A stretch of 64,000 nt of DNA, from assembly GCA_036504095.1 (NCBI GenBank), contig DASXVS010000002.1, positions 1-64,000 on the forward strand, read 5' to 3'. The position numbers were made by a program, and so were the translations under genes. The stretch comes from Armatimonadota bacterium. Its GTDB lineage: Bacteria; Armatimonadota; DTGP01; JAKQQT01. The notes under the pieces are model-generated. The model had not been told where the DNA came from. It ran no database searches and saw nothing but the letters and a program-made list of their open reading frames with translations. Positions 42,305 through 50,567 of this stretch are shown here, in pieces (positions within the stretch are counted from its first letter, which is position 1; each line of letters opens with the position of its first letter).

Positions 42305-43882
42305 TTACTTGGTGTCCGGCACGACGCGCGTGGTGATGAAGAGTGTGACGTCCGAGTGGGTCTTGCTGGTCTGACGGTGCTTGAACAGCTCACCGAAGAT
42401 CGGAATCTTGCTCAGGTATGGCACCGACGTCATCGTCTTGATCTCGTCTTCGCGCATCAGACCGCCGATGGCGACCGTTTCGCCGTCCTTAACCCTGATG
42501 GTCGTGTCAACGCTGCGCTCCGAGATACGGGGCAGGGTCACGTTGCCGTAGGTGTCGAGGGAGACCAGCGACGATACGGTTGGGTGAACTTCCAGCGTGA
42601 TATCACCTTCCGGCGAGATCTTGGGCACAGTAAGAAGCGTGATGCCGACATGCGCCTTTTCGGTCTGATAGGTCAGCTTGGCAGACGCAGAGTCATAGGT
42701 CTGGCTGATGACGTAGGTGATCGTGTCGCCGATGAAGATCCGTGCGGGCCTTCCGTCAACGGCGGCGACCTTGGGGTCAGCCAGCAGGCGGGAGTTCTGC
42801 AGAATCTGTTGGAAGTCCGGGTCGATGCCAACGTTGAACGGCAGGCGGGAGAACTGGCCGAAACTCAGCACGCGGCCAGCGGTAGCGCCCGCGCTTTCGG
42901 ACACGCCCGTCGGTCGCGGCGTGTACTTCAGTCCCAGTTTGAAAGCGTCGTCGTCGTTGAGGTCCATCACGCGTGCGGTGATTTCCACCTGGCGCGGGGC
43001 AACGTCCATTCGTTCCAGGAGGGCTTTGGCCTTGGCCAGGGCGCTGGGATAGCCCGTGAGCAGGAGCGATGTAGGCTCTTCTCCGGCCGTGAACGAGACC
43101 TTGGTGTCGGTTACCGAGGCGCCAGGGGTGAGTACGGCGCCCGAGGATTCCGTCTTCTCGTTTGCCAGCGTCACTTCGGTCGTGGCGTTGCTGCTGCTGC
43201 CGACTTTACCTTCACCGGGCAGGCGTCTGCCGGGTCCCGGGGTAACCATGATGTCCGGTATCAGGCTGGTGAGCGTGCGGGTTGCCTCGAGTATGTTCAG
43301 GTACTTGCAGTCGTAGACGATGGTCTGGCGCTCGCTCTCGCCGCTGCCGGAGGCGCCTTCCATCCGCGAAAGCAGTTCACGGCCCTGTGTCACCTCCTCC
43401 ACGGAACCGGTGAGGGTTACCATGGAGGTCCCCTGCGGCTGCGCCAGCAGGGAAGGTATCATTTTGGTCAGGGTGACCACCGCATCCGCCGGTTTCAGCG
43501 ATGTGAGCGTGTAGATGGAGGTTTCCGACGCGCCGGGGTACATTTCCTTCAAGCGCGCGGGTGAAGCCACCACATAGGTACCGCCGATGCTCTGGTAGCC
43601 CAGCCCGTTCAGGCGGGTTACCATGTCCAGCGCCGACGCCAGGTCGACGCTCTTCAGGGAGACGCTGATCTGCTTGTCCTTGGCCTCCGGTCCGGCGACG
43701 ATGTTGCTGCCGGTCTGGGTGGCGAGGGCCTTCAGTACGTCCACGATGTCCGCGTTGACGAAGTTTACGGTCACGGTGCGACCGGTTTCGGGTGCCGCCA
43801 GTACGCGGGTATGCGGGCCCGAAATGATCAGCGCAACCGCCAGAGCCGCGCCGGCCAGAGTTTTTCGTGTCATTCGATTCAT
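42305..43882 (-). CDS. pilQ: Type IV pilus / type II secretin (PilQ-like)
   Basis: A 525-residue secretin that forms the outer-membrane pore. It has a signal peptide, an STN domain (VTVNFVNADIVDVLKALATQTGSNIVAG), N-domains, and a C-terminal secretin core ending ITLEVHPTVSSLV, LPRISERSVDTTIRVKDGETVAIGGLM and VPYLSKIPIFGELFKHR. It lacks the AMIN domains of proteobacterial PilQ. The ATG at 43882 has GGAG six bases upstream. It is last in the pilMNOPQ run. Confidence 0.92.
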   Translation of the reverse strand: MNRMTRKTLAGAALAVALIISGPHTRVLAAPETGRTVTVNFVNADIVDVLKALATQTGSNIVAGPEAKDKQISVSLKSVDLASALDMVTRLNGLGYQSIGGTYVVASPARLKEMYPGASETSIYTLTSLKPADAVVTLTKMIPSLLAQPQGTSMVTLTGSVEEVTQGRELLSRMEGASGSGESERQTIVYDCKYLNILEATRTLTSLIPDIMVTPGPGRRLPGEGKVGSSSNATTEVTLANEKTESSGAVLTPGASVTDTKVSFTAGEEPTSLLLTGYPSALAKAKALLERMDVAPRQVEITARVMDLNDDDAFKLGLKYTPRPTGVSESAGATAGRVLSFGQFSRLPFNVGIDPDFQQILQNSRLLADPKVAAVDGRPARIFIGDTITYVISQTYDSASAKLTYQTEKAHVGITLLTVPKISPEGDITLEVHPTVSSLVSLDTYGNVTLPRISERSVDTTIRVKDGETVAIGGLMREDEIKTMTSVPYLSKIPIFGELFKHRQTSKTHSDVTLFITTRVVPDTK

Positions 43883-43972
43883 TGCCATCTCCGATTCCAG
43901 GGATACGGTCAGGGTCTTCGGTATTCGGTCAAGGGCTGGGCGAGCCGGCCCCCGTCGCGTTATTCCGATGTC

Positions 43973-44662
43973 CTATTTCTTTGCCGGCGTCGCGGCCGGG
44001 GTTTCTCCATCGAGACGAAGTGTCTTCTTCTCTCCGCCGCCTTCCAGGACCACGGTGGTTTCCTGAATCGCCACAAGGCGGAATTTGGGATCGAGTATGT
44101 CGCCTACTCTCGCGATGCGGCGGCTGCCGTCGAAGTGCTTCAGCACTGCCACATCCGGATTGCCCTGCACGACGCCGGACAGCACGTACGGCATCGGGGG
44201 CGCAACCGGCGCCGCGGCCACCAGTGTTCCCGGTTTGGTCACCAGCGGCGATGGCGCAGTGACGGGGGTCGGGGTCCCAAATGAATGCAGCATCGGGTTG
44301 ACCGTGGGCAGAGGCGTCATGTTCGGCAGTTCGGTCACCAGCACGGGCTTCGAAGTCGTTCCCGCCGGCGATGCGGACGGCGCACCGGTCTCAGCCAGTT
44401 TGACGGTCTGGACGAAGGGATCCCTGTCGCCCAGCGGCACCTCCACGATTCGCTGCTTCTCAAGGGACATGACCGGGCCCACCGCCGCCGCCACGGCCGG
44501 AGCGGCCTGCGCTACTACCGGAGCCGGCGGCGCCTTGGGCGGGGGAGCCGCCACCGTCGTCGTCTGGATTCGCCAGAGGAAGAATCCCAGGCACAGCGGC
44601 AACGATGCGAGGGCGATCATCTTCTTCTTGCGTTCTCTTGTTTCTCGTTCTAGACTATCCAT
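43973..44662 (-). CDS. PilP-like inner-membrane lipoprotein/GspC-type protein
   Basis: A 229-residue protein with one N-terminal membrane segment (KKKMIALASLPLCLGFFLW), a Pro/Ala-rich linker, and a C-terminal HR-like beta domain (YVLSGVVQGNPDVAVLKHFDGSRRIARVGDILDPKFRLVAI). The block GDRDPFVQTVKL and the position between pilO and pilQ are those of PilP. It would link the PilNO dimers to the secretin. Sequence similarity is weak, so the call is mostly structural and positional. Confidence 0.75.
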   Translation of the reverse strand: MDSLERETRERKKKMIALASLPLCLGFFLWRIQTTTVAAPPPKAPPAPVVAQAAPAVAAAVGPVMSLEKQRIVEVPLGDRDPFVQTVKLAETGAPSASPAGTTSKPVLVTELPNMTPLPTVNPMLHSFGTPTPVTAPSPLVTKPGTLVAAAPVAPPMPYVLSGVVQGNPDVAVLKHFDGSRRIARVGDILDPKFRLVAIQETTVVLEGGGEKKTLRLDGETPAATPAKK

Positions 44663-44683
44663 CGTCTTTTCCCTCTCGTTGTG

Positions 44684-45400
44684 CTATCCACGGGCAACCG
44701 CTTTGGAGGCGGCCATGCCCTGGCCTTCGGCCACTTTGGCTCCGGAGGTCGCTGCCGGTGCGGGCGTTGGGGCCCCGGCCACGCTTGCGCCAGGCGCCGC
44801 GGGCGTCGCTGCTGGTGAAGGCGGCAGAACGAAGGCCGTAAGCGAGAGCGCTGCCGTAAGCGATGGCGACTGGCTGGTCTTCGGGCCCGCCGCCGGTTGC
44901 AGTTTGATGCTGCTGAGCGCGAGGATCTTGCGGAATCTGGTCAGATTCTTCAGGAACTTCTGCACCGTGCCATAGCTGCCGGTAACGTTCATTTCGAACT
45001 GATATTGAGTGGTTCCGCCGGCGCTTGCCGCGGGTGCGGCGCCCGTTGGAGCCGCGGCTGTCTTCGGGCGGAACTCCAGGATTTTCACGCCGCTGCTAAC
45101 CGCTGTCTTCTCAATGTCGCCCAGGAGCGTCGGGATGTACTGCGGTTGCGGCAGGCCCTTCTCCAGGAACTGAACCTGAGCCTGCATATTCCCGTACTGC
45201 GCCTGAAGAGCGGGCAAGCCGGCGCTGACGGTGCGGACGTTGTTCAGCGCGGTTTCCTTGCCGGCCAGCGTCTGTTCCATAGCGGCCTTCTTGTTGTGAA
45301 CGCTCATCACCAGGCCGGCGCAGACGATTGTCTGCACGCCAAGCACGATGCCGAGTACACTCAGGGTACGCTTGTCCAGGCGGCTTCGTTTATTTGCCAT
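44684..45400 (-). CDS. pilO: Type IV pilus assembly protein PilO
   Basis: A 238-residue inner-membrane protein: short N terminus, one TM (VLGIVLGVQTIVCAGLVMSV), coiled coil, then a ferredoxin-like periplasmic domain (YIPTLLGDIEKTAVSSGVKILEFRP, QFEMNVTGSYGTVQKFLKNLTRFRKILALSSIKLQP). An Ala/Pro-rich tail follows. It overlaps pilN by 11 bases. PilN and PilO form the heterodimer that aligns the pilus machinery. Confidence 0.88.
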   Translation of the reverse strand: MANKRSRLDKRTLSVLGIVLGVQTIVCAGLVMSVHNKKAAMEQTLAGKETALNNVRTVSAGLPALQAQYGNMQAQVQFLEKGLPQPQYIPTLLGDIEKTAVSSGVKILEFRPKTAAAPTGAAPAASAGGTTQYQFEMNVTGSYGTVQKFLKNLTRFRKILALSSIKLQPAAGPKTSQSPSLTAALSLTAFVLPPSPAATPAAPGASVAGAPTPAPAATSGAKVAEGQGMAASKAVARG

Positions 45401-45953
45401 CGGTCGCTCCCTCCAGCGGTACGAGTGCGCCGGCCATCTCGAAGTTTACGAGCTTGTCCTTGCTGCTGGCCTGCGTATAATGCAGTTCCACGCTCTGCAC
45501 GTATGGTTTTCCGTTCAGGTGCAGCATCGCTTCGCCCACCGACTTCTGCGAGATCGTTTGACCGGTGACGATGAAGCTGTCCGCGGGCTGCGCCTGTGTA
45601 GCGAAGGATGTGAGCCACGCCTTCGCCGGCAAACTGGCTCCCACTTCCTGGAGAACCGCGCGCCAGCGATTGGTGGAGTTCTGCGCAGCGAGCAGGGTGG
45701 CAACCCGGGGCTGCACCGCGGCCATGTCCGCCTGCAATTGCTCCACCTTCGCAACGGTGGTTTGCAGCATCGCCGTCTGGGCATCCACGTCCCGGATGCG
45801 GCTGCGGGTGGTCTGGATCGAGAACGTCATGAAAACCACGCCCATGACCGTCAGCGCGCCCACCGCGAACATGCAACGTGCAAGTACTCCGCGTATGAAC
45901 TCCAGTTTTCGCCGCTCCGCGCGCCGCGCGGCGATCAGGTTGATCAATAACAT
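45390..45953 (-). CDS. pilN: Type IV pilus assembly protein PilN
   Basis: A 187-residue PilN. The conserved N-terminal MLLINLIAARRAERRK (the INLLP-like motif that docks into PilM) precedes one TM (CMFAVGALTVMGVVFMTF), a coiled coil, and a periplasmic ferredoxin-like domain (KAWLTSFATQAQPADSFIVTGQTISQKSVGEAMLHL). The ATG at 45953 has GAGGAG upstream and gives the family start; a frame to 45995 is an extension. Confidence 0.9.
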   Translation of the reverse strand: MLLINLIAARRAERRKLEFIRGVLARCMFAVGALTVMGVVFMTFSIQTTRSRIRDVDAQTAMLQTTVAKVEQLQADMAAVQPRVATLLAAQNSTNRWRAVLQEVGASLPAKAWLTSFATQAQPADSFIVTGQTISQKSVGEAMLHLNGKPYVQSVELHYTQASSKDKLVNFEMAGALVPLEGATDGK

Positions 45954-45999
45954 CTCAGGCTCCTCAAGGCGATTGACCGCCAGGGTGGGCAACACGCCC

Positions 46000-47217
46000 T
46001 CATCGTGCGGTCGCGGCGGGTTCTTTCGCCGCCTTCGAATTCGACTTCAGTTTGGGAAGGCCCTGATTGGAGGCCTTGGTTCGCGGCGTCGCGGCAACAT
46101 ACCGGCGCGCCACTATCTCGCGAAGCGCCAACCCGGCGGCAAGCACCATGGAGGCGGCGTCCGCGGAAAGGAGATTGGCGCGCGCTTCGTCCAGGTTTAC
46201 AAAGCGCTGATGGAATACGTCCGCCATTTCGACCGGCATATCCAGGATGGAATGCAGGTAAGTATCCAGGCCCTTCAGTTTTCCAGTGCCCCCGCTGATG
46301 ATCAGCCGATGGACCAGGCCTTCCTGGCCCCCCTCGGGGAACTGGCTCTGGTAGAAGTTGATGGACCGGCGAATCTCCTTGACCACCTCTTCGAGCAGGG
46401 GCACCACGGCGCCGGCCACTTTGTCTGTCCGCAGCAGGCTGCGGTCTGCAGTGGCCTGAGTGACGTCCATGGACATTTTGATCCGCTCGGCTTCATCCGT
46501 GTCGCAACCCAGCGCCTGGGTGATCGCGCTTGTGATTGCATTCCCGGCGGTGCCGATGGTGCGGGTGAAGACGCTGCGGCCGTTCTTGACGATGTTCACG
46601 TCCGTATAGGACGCGCCGCTGTCAACGATCGCGATGGTTTCATGGAAAAGCTCCGGGTTCGGAGCCGTGTCGATGAGTGCGCGCATCGTGGCGAAAGAGC
46701 CGATGTCCAGAGCGAGTGGCTCGAGCCCCGCCGCTTCCATCGCGTTCACATAGCCGTCCACCAGCGCTCGGGGCGCCGCGACCAGCATCACGTTCATTTC
46801 CGTGGGAAGCAGCCCCGCGTCGTCCGGCAGGATCTGGAACTCCACGACGGAGTCCTCGATGGGGAACGACACGTATTTCTTTGCTTCCCAGGCGATGGTC
46901 TTGCGGAGCACGGCTTCAGGAAGCCTGCCCATCTTGATCTGGCGCACGATGACCGCCGGGCCCGACAACGCGCCCACAGCGCCGACCGTCTCAATGCCGG
47001 TCCCGTCCAAAAGTCCGCGTATGGCCGCCGCCGTCGCCGCGACGTCCATGACGCCGGACTCCGTGACTGCGCCGGGCGGTGTGGGCGCGATGCCCACCAG
47101 GCCCAATTCCACGCCGCGGCGTGTTTCCGTAATCTCCGCAACTTTGATCGAGTGCGTGCCAATATCCACGCCCAGGGTCTTGTTGCTCTTCTTTGTTCCG
47201 AACAGAGAAATCTCCAT
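46000..47217 (-). CDS. pilM: Type IV pilus assembly ATPase-fold protein PilM
   Basis: A 405-residue actin-like cytoplasmic protein. Nucleotide-binding blocks are LGVDIGTHSIKVAEI near the N terminus, IAIVDSGASYTDVNIVKNG and ISGGTGKLKGLDTYL. It recruits PilN to the cytoplasmic face. The ATG at 47217 fits the family; the frame upstream is not conserved. It heads the pilM-N-O-P-Q run and likely carries the operon promoter upstream (47218-47410). The extension and retraction motors are not in this window. Confidence 0.92.
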   Translation of the reverse strand: MEISLFGTKKSNKTLGVDIGTHSIKVAEITETRRGVELGLVGIAPTPPGAVTESGVMDVAATAAAIRGLLDGTGIETVGAVGALSGPAVIVRQIKMGRLPEAVLRKTIAWEAKKYVSFPIEDSVVEFQILPDDAGLLPTEMNVMLVAAPRALVDGYVNAMEAAGLEPLALDIGSFATMRALIDTAPNPELFHETIAIVDSGASYTDVNIVKNGRSVFTRTIGTAGNAITSAITQALGCDTDEAERIKMSMDVTQATADRSLLRTDKVAGAVVPLLEEVVKEIRRSINFYQSQFPEGGQEGLVHRLIISGGTGKLKGLDTYLHSILDMPVEMADVFHQRFVNLDEARANLLSADAASMVLAAGLALREIVARRYVAATPRTKASNQGLPKLKSNSKAAKEPAATAR

Positions 47218-47411
47218 TGCCGCCTCACTTAGGGGGTCCGAGATCCGGGTTCCCGCGCCCGACACAATTGATTCAGCGCCGCAGACGCCGGCCCCGGATA
47301 CCAATCCGGATTGCACATCACTTATGCCATGCACCGCATCGGATTTGGGACTACAAAGTTTAACCGCCATCCCGAGGGCCCGTGGGCCTTCTCACCGATG
47401 CAGGCCAAAAA

Positions 47412-47449
47412 GAGGCCGGGAGGCATCGCTGTCGATGCCTCCCGGCCTC
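47412..47449 (-). terminator. Terminator for the SGNH hydrolase gene
   Basis: A 17-bp perfect stem (47412-47428 with 47433-47449, arm GAGGCCGGGAGGCATCG) and CTGT loop is followed on the minus strand by TTTTT. It lies 43 bases after the stop of the SGNH gene and upstream of pilM. Confidence 0.92.
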
Positions 47450-47491
47450 CTGCGCAGCCTTTTAAGGCTGGAGCATTCAATTATGCGGCGG

Positions 47492-48319
47492 TCACTTCGC
47501 CGGCGCTTTGCGAGCGCCCTGCCACCCGATCGGATGAGGGTTTGTGGTGGGGGCGGGGCGGAGCCTGATGGGCCGCCGGCCCGCGCGGGACGTTAAGCTC
47601 GCACAGACGGTTTCCGGGATTTTGGCGGCCACCACGCGGCGGAAAAGGATAGCGTGACCCGCGTTATTCGGGTGCGTGCCGTCGCTGGAATACGCCGGCA
47701 ACAGGCTTCCATCCGGCGTTCCGTAACCGGACATGAAGTCAAGGGCGTTCGCGCCGAAGGTTCGGTTGATAAAGGCCCTCAGTTGCGCCATCTGGGCGCG
47801 CTTGTCGGCGGTGAGGTTCCGGGGCTGCGGCGTGGACACCCAAAGGGGGATTCGCGCAACCCTCGCCGCGGTGGCGATGGTCTCGAAATTGTGGTACGCC
47901 TCTTCCAGCGAATAACCGCTCGCAATGTCGTTCGAAGGGAGGCTGAGGATGATGGCGTTGGGCTTGAGCGCTATGGCGGAGGTGATGTTATGGGCGGGAT
48001 CCGGGGCCGGCCGGTTGGCGCGGGGCACTCTGCCGGTCGGCAGCACCTGATACGTCGTGTACCCGCTCACCGCCAGGTCTATGACCTTGTTGGCGGGGCT
48101 TATGCTCTGAAGGTAGGAATTGTACTGATTGACCCAGGACATGGACACCGGGGCCGCCCCCGCGCCGGCAGCGGTGGAAGACCCCAGCACGACCACCGTG
48201 AAATGGGTCCGGCAGTCATTGTAAGCGGAGGTGTTGCGAGCATTGGGCGCCATGGGCGGAGCGGCATGGGCCGCCGCCACGACGGCGAACGCAACCGCGA
48301 TCAGCAATCTGCGAATCAT
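47492..48319 (-). CDS. Exported SGNH/GDSL-type hydrolase
   Basis: A 275-residue secreted esterase-like protein with a signal peptide (MIRRLLIAVAFAVVAAAHA). SGNH blocks are block I VVVLGSSTAAGAG (serine nucleophile), block III LPSNDIASGY (Asn) and block V SSDGTHPNNAGH (Asp, His). It could remove acyl groups from glycans or lipids. The tail (RAGRRPIRLRPAPTTNPHPIGWQGARKAPAK) is basic and disordered. Confidence 0.85.
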   Translation of the reverse strand: MIRRLLIAVAFAVVAAAHAAPPMAPNARNTSAYNDCRTHFTVVVLGSSTAAGAGAAPVSMSWVNQYNSYLQSISPANKVIDLAVSGYTTYQVLPTGRVPRANRPAPDPAHNITSAIALKPNAIILSLPSNDIASGYSLEEAYHNFETIATAARVARIPLWVSTPQPRNLTADKRAQMAQLRAFINRTFGANALDFMSGYGTPDGSLLPAYSSDGTHPNNAGHAILFRRVVAAKIPETVCASLTSRAGRRPIRLRPAPTTNPHPIGWQGARKAPAK

Positions 48320-48354
48320 AGGGGGACACTCCTCTTCTTTGCCGTGCCGCTTTG

Positions 48355-48645
48355 TCAGCGGACACGCCGGATAGAGACCCTGGCGGTTCCCCTCCGGACA
48401 AACCCCAGTTGATGCGCCACGTCGCGGCTGACATCAATCTCACGCCCTGGGACGAAGGGGCCATAGTCGCGGCAGACCGCGTGAACGGTGCGGCCGCCAT
48501 AGGAAATCGCGAAGGTGTGCCCCCGCCATTCGCGGTGGCGCGACGCAAACGAGGAACGCGACGGAGCGTCGTAGAACGACGCCTTGACGCTTCGAGCCTG
48601 GGCAGCGCTCGAAACAAGCGCCAGTAACAACAGAATCCACTTCAT
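48355..48645 (-). CDS. Small exported RlpA-like double-psi beta-barrel protein
   Basis: A 96-residue protein with a signal peptide (MKWILLLLALVSSAAQA) and a single DPBB domain: VKASFYDAPSRSSFASRH, GRTVHAVCRDYGPFVPGREIDVSRDVAHQLGF. The Asp-x-Gly-Pro-Phe and GR-x-IDxS blocks are typical of RlpA or barwin-like domains, which cut or bind peptidoglycan. It lacks the SPOR domain of septal RlpA. It is preceded by a good extended -10. Confidence 0.82.
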   Translation of the reverse strand: MKWILLLLALVSSAAQARSVKASFYDAPSRSSFASRHREWRGHTFAISYGGRTVHAVCRDYGPFVPGREIDVSRDVAHQLGFVRRGTARVSIRRVR

Positions 48646-48741
48646 AAGCAACAGAATTAGGGGTTGGCGCCTTGCGACACGCAAGACGGAATCGAGAGGC
48701 TGATTGCCTGGCGACGAGGCAATTCCCCTGCCCTTCCCTTT

Positions 48742-48750
48742 ATTATACCA
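48742..48750 (-). promoter_or_regulatory. Extended -10 promoter for the RlpA-like gene
   Basis: On the minus strand TGGTATAAT (48750-48742) exactly matches the extended -10 consensus. The gene start is about 97 bases downstream, leaving a long leader with GGGAAGGGCAGGGG. Confidence 0.6.
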
Positions 48751-48774
48751 CACTACGCCCGAGACCGAAACGAA

Positions 48775-48798
48775 GAGGCCGCCCGGGCGGGCGGCCTC
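48775..48798 (-). terminator. Hairpin after the gene at 48824-49393
   Basis: GAGGCCGCCC and GGGCGGCCTC form a 10-bp stem with a GGGC loop. On the minus strand TTCGTTTCGG follows, a weak T-tract. Confidence 0.75.
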
Positions 48799-48823
48799 CA
48801 GGATTCCAGACAGCGGTTGTCCG

Positions 48824-49393
48824 CTAGTTCTTGCGCCCACCTGCCTGCGGAACTTCCAGGATGACGCCGCGGGCATCGACGTTCACATCAGTGTACGCGC
48901 CGGTGCTGTCCTGCACGAAAACCCCGTGGAAAACCGCCCGAAGACGGGCCTGCGCCACTCCGACGCCCCCAAAGCGGCCCTCGATGACGCCTGTCAGATC
49001 GCCGAAGTTCTCGTTGACGGCTGTCATCGGTCCGGTGATGAACTTCCTCGTGTTCGGGGCAAACATCGTAATCACGCCGTCCGTGAGCCCGTCGCCGTTC
49101 TTATTCAGCACCGTCTGCGTGCGCAATTCCACTTCGACGGGGATGATGATGGGCGATACCGCAGCGTCCGCACTGGTCACGATGAGGATCGTGCTGCCCT
49201 TGTAGAGGCCGGTTGAAGTCACATCGTCCAGTGTTTTTGTGGAGATCTGCTTCAGGGTGAAGGAGAACGCCGTGACCTTGGAGATCACGGGAGCCGGCAT
49301 GGTTGAGGGCTTCTTGCAGTTTGCCTGTGCAAATGAAGCGGTTCCGATGGTGGCCGCAGCCACGGTAAGGGCGATTGAGCGTAACAGTTTCAC
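48824..49393 (-). CDS. Exported protein of unknown function
   Basis: A 189-residue protein starting at a GTG behind GGAGG, with a signal peptide (about VKLLRSIALTVAAATIGTASFA). The mature part is beta-rich, with LNKNGDGLTDGVITMF resembling a single calcium-binding loop, and ends in basic residues. No family is recognised. It has its own hairpin terminator. Confidence 0.7.
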   Translation of the reverse strand: MKLLRSIALTVAAATIGTASFAQANCKKPSTMPAPVISKVTAFSFTLKQISTKTLDDVTSTGLYKGSTILIVTSADAAVSPIIIPVEVELRTQTVLNKNGDGLTDGVITMFAPNTRKFITGPMTAVNENFGDLTGVIEGRFGGVGVAQARLRAVFHGVFVQDSTGAYTDVNVDARGVILEVPQAGGRKN

Positions 49394-49603
49394 GAGCTTG
49401 CCTCCTCTGTCCTCATGCTGCGGCGGTGGACGCAGATCGAGATGATTGGCCCCCGATTGGAGCTGTTCCACTCAGATTATGTCGCCATTCCATTCCCGGC
49501 GCCATCGTTGAGAAGCCGGATAAGTGTGCGAACCAAATTGGTTGGAGCACCCGACCTACGCTTCCCTGAACGCCCCGGCCGCCTGTTTCCCGGCGCTGCG
49601 GAT

Positions 49604-50410
49604 TCAGCTTCCGGGAAGCAGTGCCTCGGCGTTCGAGGACCGGGCGGGCAAGAGGATGCCGGCATCCGCGCGAAGGCGCTCCAGCATAAGGTCCCGCATT
49701 TCGGCGGCGTTCACCAAGCGGCAGACCGCGTCGCCCACCGTGCCGATGCGCTGGATTCCGCATTCCGTCATCTCGCCGTCGAGCCGCATAAAATCGCGCT
49801 GTTCGCCCCAACGGTGGAAACGACCCGGCAGTTCGTGCACCTGCCCTTCGGAATCCGTGATACGCATCATTCCGCTTCCCGGAAGCATGTGATACGGCAC
49901 GTCCGCCAGTTCCTCGACCATATGGATGCTGGTGTTGGATTCGTGGTCGCACCCCAGCAGCAGGATCTTACCCCCGGCCGTGCAGAGCTTGTCGTAGGGG
50001 CTCCCAGGGCCGCACGGCGTGGCGCAGAACTCGTGCCCGTCAGTGAACCACGCAGCGCGCGCGCCGATGGCGGTAACGGAATGCGTGGGCTGAAGGCTCC
50101 GAAGCGCCCCCCGAAATTGGCGGGCGGCCTCCGGGACGGCGCCGATGTTCAGGGTGGGCGATGTCCGAACATCGAATACCGGCGGGTGTTCCGGCGAGAT
50201 ACCCGGGTGCCCGGTGTGCGCCGGGAACAGGGCTGTGCCCTGCGGCCCAACCGCTTCCACCAGCGCGCGCACCACGGTCTCCGCTCCGCCTTCCACGTAC
50301 CCGATACGCGATAGCGAAGCGTGCGTGAGCACGGAATCGCCGGGCATGATGCCGAGGTTGCGGAGATCGGTTATCAACCGCTCAAGCGGCACAGTCTGTT
50401 TCGATTGCAT
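49604..50410 (-). CDS. AAC(3)-family N-acetyltransferase-like protein
   Basis: A 268-residue protein of the aminoglycoside 3-N-acetyltransferase fold. Family blocks are GIMPGDSVLTHASLSRIGYVEGGAETVVRAL, RGALRSLQPTHSVTAIGARA (catalytic His in PTHS), TPCGPGSPYDKL and GKILLLGCDHESNTSIHMVEE. Composition is like the neighbours, with no mobile-element marks, so it is probably a native enzyme; antibiotic resistance is not implied. Confidence 0.88.
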   Translation of the reverse strand: MQSKQTVPLERLITDLRNLGIMPGDSVLTHASLSRIGYVEGGAETVVRALVEAVGPQGTALFPAHTGHPGISPEHPPVFDVRTSPTLNIGAVPEAARQFRGALRSLQPTHSVTAIGARAAWFTDGHEFCATPCGPGSPYDKLCTAGGKILLLGCDHESNTSIHMVEELADVPYHMLPGSGMMRITDSEGQVHELPGRFHRWGEQRDFMRLDGEMTECGIQRIGTVGDAVCRLVNAAEMRDLMLERLRADAGILLPARSSNAEALLPGS

Positions 50411-50567
50411 ACGAGAATGGTAGCGCCGTGGGCATTCGGCATCCAGTATCTGGCATAAAGGTGCGAATGGCAGACGCCCATTAGCGAATATACAACCGCA
50501 AGGGGCCCATTTTCTTGGTGCAGATATTGGTTAGTCTTCCGGCAATCAATCCGTTCACCATGGGGGC

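Noticed and set aside
42196-42393. Upstream extension of the dcd reading frame
   Set aside because: The added 66 residues translate the tandem ATGCTGA repeat and pilQ antisense; the family start is MLSDKDI at 42195.
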